Shown: positions 6,301-11,395 of the stretch, in pieces
How positions within the stretch are numbered: position 1 is the stretch's first letter
How the letters are laid out: every line of letters begins with the position of its first letter
Source: Candidatus Woesearchaeota archaeon
GTDB lineage: Archaea > Nanobdellota > Nanobdellia > Woesearchaeales > B29-G15
Assembly: GCA_003650585.1 (NCBI GenBank)
Contig: QMQS01000023.1
Coordinates: 1-11,395 of the forward strand
Direction of reading: 5' to 3'
Length of the DNA stretch: 11,395 nucleotides
Notes under the pieces: model-generated
What the model was told of the DNA's origin: nothing
What the model saw: the letters and a program-made list of their open reading frames with translations, nothing else
Database searches by the model: none
Made by a program: the position numbers and the translations under genes

Positions 6301-6899
6301 AGATATTTGCTGCAGGGGATATACATGGCGATACGCGCTTGGCTAAGGAGCTTGCAGAAAAAGCAGACAAAGCAAACGCAGACTTGGTGGTGCTCTGTGG
6401 AGACCTAACCTACGGTGAGCAATCCCTGGAGAACATCATTGGACCATTTGTCGCAAAGAAAAAGAAGGTCTTAATCATACCCGGTAACCATGAGACTGTC
6501 GCAACAGCAGATTTTCTTGCAGAATTATACGGGATAAAGAACATACACGGTATATCTGTTAGGTACAAGGATGTTGGCATATTTGGGTGTGGGGGAGCCA
6601 ATATTGGGTTGTTCCAATTGGATGAAGAGGAGATATTCAACCTGCTTAAGCAGGGGTTTGAGAAGATAAACTATCTCAAGAAGAAGATTATGGTTACCCA
6701 CGTACATCCAAAGGGCACAAAGATGGAGAAGTTCACAGAGATATTCCCTGGGAGTGAGGGAGTAAGGAAAGCAATAGAGAAATTCCAGCCAGATATTGCC
6801 TTGTGCTCGCATGTGCACGAGGCAGAGGGCATAGAAGAAAAAATCGGCAAGACAAAGGTAATCAATGTAGGGAGAAAGGGTAAGATTATAGAAATTTAA
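6297..6899 (+). CDS. Calcineurin-like metallophosphoesterase
   Basis: This 200-residue protein has the ordered metal motifs of the calcineurin-like superfamily: GDIHG (D8, H10), GDLTYG (D36), GNHE (N64, H65), THVHP (H135) and SHVHE (H172, H174). The last motif is usually GHTH, and C170-S171 replace the glycine here. Two bound metals would hydrolyse a phosphate ester or phosphodiester in the cytoplasm. The short length and motif spacing resemble the predicted archaeal ICC/YfcE-type phosphoesterases. The substrate cannot be read from sequence. The start overlaps the TsaC-like stop by 4 nt, so the two are made from one message, but no pathway link is known to me. The TAA overlaps the TAA of the convergent gene on the other strand by 2 nt. 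Confidence 0.87.
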   Translation: MKIFAAGDIHGDTRLAKELAEKADKANADLVVLCGDLTYGEQSLENIIGPFVAKKKKVLIIPGNHETVATADFLAELYGIKNIHGISVRYKDVGIFGCGGANIGLFQLDEEEIFNLLKQGFEKINYLKKKIMVTHVHPKGTKMEKFTEIFPGSEGVRKAIEKFQPDIALCSHVHEAEGIEEKIGKTKVINVGRKGKIIEI

Positions 6900-7234
6900 T
6901 CCCTTTTGTAAACCAGCATAGGTGTGGTTCTATAAAGCCAGTAGCACTGGATGCTTCTAATGACCGGTAGATAATTGGCTGGGGTGAGCTCGCCCACCCA
7001 ATCCAGATTCTCAATCCTGGGGCCAAAATGACCCTCAGCGTTCTCCCATAGAGGCACCTCAACTGCCACAATACTTCCATCCACACTATGAGGGAGCTTC
7101 TCCAGCAGGCCCACTATCTCACTGCTCTCAGATAGGTAAACTATACAAACAGTTTCCAGCAAATCCCCTTGCTGCATGAGCTGGCTCATGCCCTTCTCAA
7201 TAGCCTTAATGTTTCGCTCAAGAATGCTCTCCAA
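6896..7234 (-). CDS. Unrecognised 112-residue protein, last gene of the RtcB operon
   Basis: The gene lies 29 bp after the rtcB stop on the same strand and is probably co-transcribed with rtcB. With the TTG start at 7234 the product is 112 residues. A GTG at 7243 would make it 115. The TTG is favoured because GGGGGTG sits with GGTG 6 nt before it, as in several other genes here, while nothing suitable precedes the GTG. The N-terminus is a helical stretch (ESILERNIKAIEKGMSQLMQ). The rest looks like mixed alpha/beta, with strand-like segments such as TVCIVYLS, SIVAVEVPLW and PMLVYKRD. There are no catalytic motifs, Cys pairs or membrane segments. Its place beside archease and RtcB hints at RNA repair or tRNA splicing, but only by association. 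Confidence 0.6.
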   Translation of the reverse strand: MESILERNIKAIEKGMSQLMQQGDLLETVCIVYLSESSEIVGLLEKLPHSVDGSIVAVEVPLWENAEGHFGPRIENLDWVGELTPANYLPVIRSIQCYWLYRTTPMLVYKRD

Positions 7235-7263
7235 GCTCAGCACCCCCTAGCTTAGCTAAAAAA

Positions 7264-8670
7264 CTAACCCTTAATAACTCCAAGTGGCACGAGTTTGGCC
7301 ACCTTTAGGCTAACCCTCGCTTGGTGAACTGTCTCGATGATGGCGTCCACATCCTTGTAGGCACCTGGGGCTTCCTCTGCTAGAACCTTCATATTGGCTG
7401 CCCTAACAATCCTGCCAGCACTCTCCATCTCTTGTTTAACCCTGCCACCCCAATACTTCTTTATGGCTGCCTTTCTGCTGAGAACTCGACCTGCACCATG
7501 GGCTGTGGAACCAAATGTGAGTTGCATCGCCTCCTCTGTGCCCTTCATTACCCATGATGAGGTACCCATGGAACCAGCAATCAACACAGGCAACCCTGGG
7601 AAGCTCCTGGTTGCACCCTTGCGGTGCACATACACCTCACGCTTTTCACCCTTTATAGTGTGTGTCTCTTTCTTGCATATATTGTGGGCTAGCCCATAGA
7701 CAGTGTACATACCAAGCTCTCGCCACTTCTTTCCAAACACACGCTCAAAAACCTCGCGTATCCAATGGGTGATAATCAAGCGATTGGTAAATGAGTAATT
7801 CACAGCACACTTCATTGCCTTGAAATAGTCCTGCCCCTCAGGTGAGTTAATGGGTGCACAAGCCAACTGCTTGTCAGGGAGTTGTATATTATAGCGGGTT
7901 GCTGCCTTCTCATGGATTTTCAAGTAATCGGTTGCAATCTGATGACCAAGCCCCCTTGAACCGCAGTGTACCATAACACAAACCTTCCCCTTTTCTAAGC
8001 CCCACTCCTTCGCTGTGTCTTTATCAAATATCTCTACCACCTCTTGAAACTCCAAGAAATGGTTGCCTGAGCCAAGTGTTCCAAGTTGGTCCCTACCACG
8101 CTTGAGTGCCAGCTCAGAAACCCTACTCGGGTCAGCCCCATCCATAGCACCATGCTCCTCTGTGTGTTCAAGGTCTTCTGCACATCCATAGCCCCGGCTC
8201 AATGCCCATTTCATACCCTGTTTGAGCACCTCTTTGAGCTCATCTATGCTAAGCTTGAGTTTGCTCCTGGCACCCACACCGCAGGGTATTGCTTTGAATG
8301 CCTCATCCACCAACTCCCTCAGTTTTTGCTTTACCATTGCTGCACCAAGATTGGTTCTAATGAGGTTAATGCCGCAGTTGATATCAAACCCTGTCATGCC
8401 TGAGCTTATGATGCCGCCTTGCTCTGGATCAAACACACCAACAGCCCCCATAGGCAGCCCATAGCCCCAGTGTGCATCTGGCATCGCCATCACTGGCTCA
8501 ACCACACCTGGCAGCATTGCCACATTGGTAAGTTGGTTTATTGCCTCCTCTTCAATCATAGCCATGTCTGCTTCATTGGCAAGTATTACTGCATTAACTC
8601 GCATACCCTTTCTAACTGCCTTTGGAACAAGCCATAGGTATTCATTTATCCGCTGGAGTTTCTCTTTCAT
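7264..8670 (-). CDS. rtcB: RNA-splicing ligase RtcB (tRNA-splicing ligase)
   Basis: This 468-residue protein is a complete RtcB. The enzyme joins 2',3'-cyclic phosphate or 3'-phosphate ends to 5'-OH ends, using GTP and Mn, in tRNA splicing and RNA repair. The known metal and guanylate residues are present: D96 and C99 in GFDINCG, N203 and H204 in GSGNHFLE, H235 in VHCGSRG, H329 in LAHN, and H391 in HGAGR, where GMP is attached to the histidine. No intein is inserted, unlike some archaeal homologues. The ATG at 8670 is chosen because AAAGGTGAT puts GGTG 6 nt upstream and homologues begin near this point. A TTG at 8694 would add 8 residues and overlap archease. Archease lies directly upstream with an 11-bp gap, consistent with its role as the RtcB cofactor. 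Confidence 0.97.
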   Translation of the reverse strand: MKEKLQRINEYLWLVPKAVRKGMRVNAVILANEADMAMIEEEAINQLTNVAMLPGVVEPVMAMPDAHWGYGLPMGAVGVFDPEQGGIISSGMTGFDINCGINLIRTNLGAAMVKQKLRELVDEAFKAIPCGVGARSKLKLSIDELKEVLKQGMKWALSRGYGCAEDLEHTEEHGAMDGADPSRVSELALKRGRDQLGTLGSGNHFLEFQEVVEIFDKDTAKEWGLEKGKVCVMVHCGSRGLGHQIATDYLKIHEKAATRYNIQLPDKQLACAPINSPEGQDYFKAMKCAVNYSFTNRLIITHWIREVFERVFGKKWRELGMYTVYGLAHNICKKETHTIKGEKREVYVHRKGATRSFPGLPVLIAGSMGTSSWVMKGTEEAMQLTFGSTAHGAGRVLSRKAAIKKYWGGRVKQEMESAGRIVRAANMKVLAEEAPGAYKDVDAIIETVHQARVSLKVAKLVPLGVIKG

Positions 8671-8681
8671 AAGTATCACCT

Positions 8682-9095
8682 TTAAATATCGCAACTCACA
8701 GTTGCAACATACAAGCTGTTTTGTTTAACCAAGCCAAACTTATATTTTGTGATTGCCTTAACCTGCACCTTGCCAATCTTGGGGTCTGCTTTGCTGCCAT
8801 ACACCCTCGCCTTTAGTTTGTTGCCCTCAATACTTACTACAAACCTTGAAAAAAACAAGCCCCTTATTTCTGATTCTGCGAGCAACCTCGAAAGCCACTC
8901 ATAGAGCAGCTCCTCATGGGACTCAGCTTCTATCTCCAACCAAAAGGATTTGGTTGGCTCGAGCTGCTCAATCTCGCATATGATTGAAAAAAGGGCCTTT
9001 GCAGAGTTCTCAAAAACCTGCTCAAGGGTTTTGCCATAAGCCCTAAATAGTACATCTGAGGTTAGGTCGTCCACGAACTCAAATTCTTTAGTCAT
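8682..9095 (-). CDS. Archease, RtcB activator
   Basis: This 137-residue protein matches the archease family. Archease promotes multiple turnover and guanylation of RtcB. The N-terminal TSDVLFRAYG segment holds the conserved D14. VQVKAITKYKF carries the conserved K113, and the C-terminus ends SCDI with D136. These fit the Asp-Lys-Asp positions shown to matter in the human protein. The usual EHTAD motif is DDLTSD here, so the histidine is lost while the aspartate stays. The ATG at 9095 lies inside the end of the upstream 66-residue gene (8-nt overlap) with no ribosome binding site. Translation therefore probably depends on ribosomes ending the upstream gene. The archease stop overlaps the rtcB ribosome binding site, so the three genes form one tightly coupled unit. 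Confidence 0.92.
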   Translation of the reverse strand: MTKEFEFVDDLTSDVLFRAYGKTLEQVFENSAKALFSIICEIEQLEPTKSFWLEIEAESHEELLYEWLSRLLAESEIRGLFFSRFVVSIEGNKLKARVYGSKADPKIGKVQVKAITKYKFGLVKQNSLYVATVSCDI

Positions 9096-9288
9096 ATTCT
9101 ATTATCTGATTGATATTGAATGGCTCCTTCTTGGGCTTCTCTTCTTCGAACATGCTGAATGTCCCCTCTTTAACCTCAGGTGAAAACTCTCTACCAGAGT
9201 TGCCCCCAGTCGTTAACCCAATTAAAAACTTAGCAATCCTCTGAATCTCCTCTTTGGAATCCTCTTTGGTGTCAATGATGATTCTCAC
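9088..9288 (-). CDS. Small protein (66 residues) leading the archease–RtcB operon
   Basis: This is a hydrophilic protein with a start reading RIIIDTKEDSKEEIQRIAKF, then a flexible acidic and Lys-rich tail ending NINQIIEYD. It looks like a short beta strand plus a helix followed by a disordered region. I recall similar starts (IIDTKEDSKEEI) in small conserved archaeal proteins encoded near archease, but I cannot verify a named family. The GTG at 9288 has GGTGAG upstream with GGTG 7 nt away. A TATA-like box at 9321-9330 would give a leader of about a dozen bases. It overlaps archease by 8 nt, so it probably sets the translation level of archease. The function is unknown. An accessory role in RNA ligation is possible only by association. 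Confidence 0.7.
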   Translation of the reverse strand: MRIIIDTKEDSKEEIQRIAKFLIGLTTGGNSGREFSPEVKEGTFSMFEEEKPKKEPFNINQIIEYD

Positions 9289-9320
9289 AATAGCTCACCA
9301 TTGCTTGGGTTTGCTTACTG

Positions 9321-9330
9321 ATTAAAAAAC
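9321..9330 (-). promoter_or_regulatory. TATA box for the archease–RtcB operon
   Basis: The minus strand reads GTTTTTTAAT here, about 26 nt before the expected transcript start near 9299. The short leader begins close to GGTGAG, the ribosome binding site of the 66-residue gene. The box lies in the 57-bp gap after the upstream gene's stop. Confidence 0.5.
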
Positions 9331-9345
9331 TTTACTGAAGAAATC

Positions 9346-10296
9346 CTATCTGCAATTGTGGTTAGAAGTGAGGTCCTTTACATAATAACCGTGTCGCCCA
9401 TCAGTGGGTTCAAAATTGAGCTTTCTTGCAGAAGTATCATATAAGCATGTAAAAATCTCCCTCAGTTGCTTCCAACTGTCTGGATGCTGCTTGAATATGG
9501 GATGAGTGGCAGCACTGTACGTGACAATCCTTGAGAAGCCCATCAATCTTGCAGCAACTTCTGCAATATAGAGCATCCCAACCCCAAACTGCACCTCCTT
9601 AGGCAGTGAACCACCCCTGCTTGATTGAATCTGTGCTACGAGCATCTCATCGCCATATTCACCACCCTGAGCCCAGAATCCAACCACTCCTGCTAGGTGT
9701 TGCTCATGGTGTTTCTGGTCAACCTGGTACACCTCTAACAGGAAGGGTGCGTCTGACCTCACTCCACCACCACCCACACCACCTGAGCAAGCAGTGCCAA
9801 TACCAAAATTGGCAGATATAACATACCCAACGAGGTTTTGGTGTTTATTATCGCCGTATGGGATCGCAAGCTCACTTGGGTCTCTATCCAAATGAGAGCT
9901 AAAGAACTTACCAGGTTGGTCTGACATCTTCCCCAAGATTTCAGCCACACGCTCACTGCATCCCATAGCCCTAGCATACTCACTCACAATCTTATTATCA
10001 AGGTGATAAGTAGAGGGGAACAATGGGACCAATGATAACCCATCCAATCCTGGCTCACGCCTCTTAGGGTCTGTCCTCTGGCAAAAATAATAAGGGTCTC
10101 TAGAATCAAACCTTGTAACCTCATCCTCTATAAGCATCCAAATATCATCAAGGTCCTCTCTTCTCACACGAGTTCTTAGTGTTCCTGTCTTTTCGTCCTC
10201 TAGAACAGTGGGAACTGCGTCATTAAAAATAAACTCTCTCAGCTCCTCAAATCTACCGGGGCACTTCACCCTTGCCCTTTGCTTCTCTTTAACCAT
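9346..10296 (-). CDS. Unrecognised 316-residue protein, possible GNAT-like C-terminal domain
   Basis: No family is recognised with confidence. Residues 1-75 are charged and helical, with MVKEKQRARVKCPGRF at the start. The middle is polar and ends in an unusual glycine-rich run, TACSGGVGGGGVRSD (about 168-182). The C-terminal part has segments that resemble a GNAT acetyltransferase: strands in LAGVVGFWA and MLVAQIQSSRG, then FGVGMLYIAEVAARLMGF with the helix after a G-x-G turn, and LYDTSARKLNFEP before GYYVKDL. GNAT proteins transfer acetyl groups from acetyl-CoA, but the usual Q/R-x-x-G-x-G/A motif is not exact. There is no membrane segment or signal peptide. The ATG at 10296 is 27.5 nt from the TATA box centred at 10323, so it is probably leaderless. 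The gene is transcribed toward the RtcB operon but has its own promoter. Confidence 0.75.
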   Translation of the reverse strand: MVKEKQRARVKCPGRFEELREFIFNDAVPTVLEDEKTGTLRTRVRREDLDDIWMLIEDEVTRFDSRDPYYFCQRTDPKRREPGLDGLSLVPLFPSTYHLDNKIVSEYARAMGCSERVAEILGKMSDQPGKFFSSHLDRDPSELAIPYGDNKHQNLVGYVISANFGIGTACSGGVGGGGVRSDAPFLLEVYQVDQKHHEQHLAGVVGFWAQGGEYGDEMLVAQIQSSRGGSLPKEVQFGVGMLYIAEVAARLMGFSRIVTYSAATHPIFKQHPDSWKQLREIFTCLYDTSARKLNFEPTDGRHGYYVKDLTSNHNCR

Positions 10297-10304
10297 ACAA
10301 AGGA

Positions 10305-10344
10305 TTATAACAACAATAATTTATAAATCTTTCTATTGTTATAA
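10305..10344. repeat. Inverted repeat bracketing a TATA box (possible operator)
   Basis: TTATAACAA at 10305-10313 is repeated in exact reverse complement as TTGTTATAA at 10336-10344, separated by 22 bp. The dyad centre (10324.5) almost coincides with the palindromic TATA core at 10319-10328. A dimeric regulator could bind here and block the promoter. High AT content makes chance matches more likely. Confidence 0.4.
10319..10328 (-). promoter_or_regulatory. TATA box for the 316-residue gene
   Basis: ATTTATAAAT is a perfect palindrome centred 27.5 nt before the ATG at 10296, giving a leaderless transcript on the minus strand. The plus-strand gene has its own box further right. Confidence 0.6.
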
Positions 10345-10388
10345 CTTGCTAGTGGTTAACTCTAATAATGTGGGCAATGGGAGAAAAA

Positions 10389-10396
10389 TTTTTATA
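10389..10396 (+). promoter_or_regulatory. TATA box for the Cys-rich secreted protein gene
   Basis: TTTTTATA is centred 26.5 nt before the ATG at 10419. No ribosome binding site lies near that ATG, so a leaderless transcript is likely. Confidence 0.6.
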
Positions 10397-10418
10397 CATC
10401 ACACACAGTGATGCTATA

Positions 10419-11395
10419 ATGCTCAAGAAACTCTTCTTTTTTATGCTTCTCATGATATTTGGCTTACCCCTTCTTAGGGCAGAGTCAGGGTGCTGCCTCA
10501 ACCCCAACAAAGAGGCATGCAGCTTCTATCTAAATGCAGAGGAGTGCTGCCCACCATCCGGCTACCCTAGCCAGGGGTTTGGTCCCAGGAGCCAAGCAGA
10601 GTGCATGGAGAGCTTCTTTTATCCCAGCCCAAACAAAGCCGCATGCGCATTGTTGCCAGAGGACATGCCAGAGTTATGCCAGATGGGTTGCTGCTGTAGA
10701 TTCTTTCAAAGTGATGAACAAACAGAATTGTTGGCAGAGCTCAAACCAAAGGTGGAATGCGTGGGGGATGGCTACCAATGGCTAAGTAATGTGGAGGAGT
10801 GCAACAAAGCCACTTGCAGCCAAGTATTCAATATCCCCCTTATTGAGGAGGTAACTAACGAGGCAGAGCAGCCACCCCTACAAACCGCAACAGAGCAGAC
10901 AAATGAGAGTATTAAAAATGACAACGAAACCCAAACCAAACCAAGCCCAAAACAACCAAACCAACAAACCAACCAGTGTAATGAAATGGGCGGGGTTTGT
11001 AGGAGAGGGATTGGAAGTGGTGGGTTGCTGGCGTTGCTAGGACTTCTGCCTTGGTGCAACAGTGGTGAGACAATTATGCGGGGGGTTAAGGGATGCGGCA
11101 CTCTCCAGAGTTGCTGCATACCGTCCACCTTGGAGCTTTCGTCTAATTTTGACTCCTCCACATCATATGAACTGGTGGTCGTCCAGAGATACACACTTGC
11201 GGGCAAGCAAGCCCTCCGGCTAAGCATACCTAGAGATGGAACACTCTACTACAACATAAATGTAATGAATAGTTGGTTCTCTGGGAACGCGGCATTTGCA
11301 AAGCTATACATAAACTCCAAACTTGTCACTGAGTTGAGGGGGGGCAAGGAAACCAGAGAGATAAGTGTGCGGGGGGGCGACCAGGTTTCGTTTCA
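10419..11395 (+). CDS. Secreted Cys-rich protein, 3'-truncated by the window edge
   Basis: The frame runs without a stop from the ATG at 10419 to the last base, giving at least 325 residues. It opens with a signal peptide (KK, then FFFMLLMIFGLPLL, possible cleavage after ARAES-like RAES), so the product is exported. The region after it is Cys-rich, with 14 cysteines between residues 25 and 133, many as CC or CCC. A small repeat, PNKxAC, recurs at 29-34 and 71-76. An Asn/Gln/Thr/Pro-rich linker follows (about 146-186). A second six-Cys module (187-233) ends SCCIPS, and then a strand-rich domain with no cysteines. Paired cysteines imply disulfides outside the cell. No family is recognised; a surface or adhesion-type role would fit the architecture. 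It is divergent from the 316-residue gene, with 122 bp between starts. Confidence 0.8.
   Translation, partial: MLKKLFFFMLLMIFGLPLLRAESGCCLNPNKEACSFYLNAEECCPPSGYPSQGFGPRSQAECMESFFYPSPNKAACALLPEDMPELCQMGCCCRFFQSDEQTELLAELKPKVECVGDGYQWLSNVEECNKATCSQVFNIPLIEEVTNEAEQPPLQTATEQTNESIKNDNETQTKPSPKQPNQQTNQCNEMGGVCRRGIGSGGLLALLGLLPWCNSGETIMRGVKGCGTLQSCCIPSTLELSSNFDSSTSYELVVVQRYTLAGKQALRLSIPRDGTLYYNINVMNSWFSGNAAFAKLYINSKLVTELRGGKETREISVRGGDQVSF

Noticed and set aside
7264..8670. Possible intein in rtcB, as found in some archaea
   Set aside because: The reading frame is continuous at normal family length (468 residues), with all active-site motifs at expected spacing.
10772..11227. Open frame of 151 codons on the minus strand
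   Set aside because: It is antisense to the Cys-rich secreted protein gene, whose signal peptide, Cys pattern and promoter are far better supported. The antisense product is biased in composition and matches nothing.

Overview
The window looks archaeal. It carries a PAN-type proteasome-activating ATPase, an archease–RtcB RNA-ligase pair and a short Sua5/TsaC-type protein. It also has TATA-box promoters placed 26-29 bp before start codons, which is the leaderless arrangement common in archaea. Dense packing, many very small genes and a Cys-rich secreted protein suggest a small-genome lineage such as the DPANN archaea. That placement is an inference from style, because no rRNA or ribosomal marker is present.

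Layout, left to right. (1) 1-240: end of a multi-pass membrane protein cut by the window edge. (2) 304-1086 (-): COG1237-type metallo-beta-lactamase-fold hydrolase, divergent from (3) 1166-2926 (+): a long M29-like aminopeptidase. (4) 3051-4187 (+): PAN-like AAA ATPase. Genes 3 and 4 may cooperate in protein turnover. (5) 4252-5100 (+): PAS-GGDEF protein with an intact GGDEF loop and a product-inhibition-site motif, unusual in an archaeal setting. (6) 5289-5637 (+): three tandem genes for proteins of 33, 37 and 39 residues, each with a strong ribosome binding site. (7) 5719-6899 (+): Sua5/YrdC-domain protein overlapping a calcineurin-like phosphoesterase by 4 nt. (8) 9288-6896 (-): an operon of a 66-residue protein, archease, RtcB and a 112-115-residue unknown. 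(9) 9346-10296 (-): unrecognised 316-residue protein with a possible GNAT-like C-terminal half, divergent from (10) 10419-11395 (+): a secreted Cys-rich protein that runs off the right edge and was found by reading the frame by hand.

Two translation-start modes recur. Most promoter-proximal genes (MBL, M29, PAN, PAS-GGDEF, TsaC, the 316-aa gene and the Cys-rich gene) have a TATA-like box centred 26-29 nt before the start and should be leaderless. Operon-internal genes, and the first genes of the microprotein and RtcB operons, carry GGTG 6-7 nt before the start. This rule was used to choose several starts. No tRNA, rRNA, CRISPR array, insertion sequence or intein was seen. No intergenic gap exceeds 190 bp.
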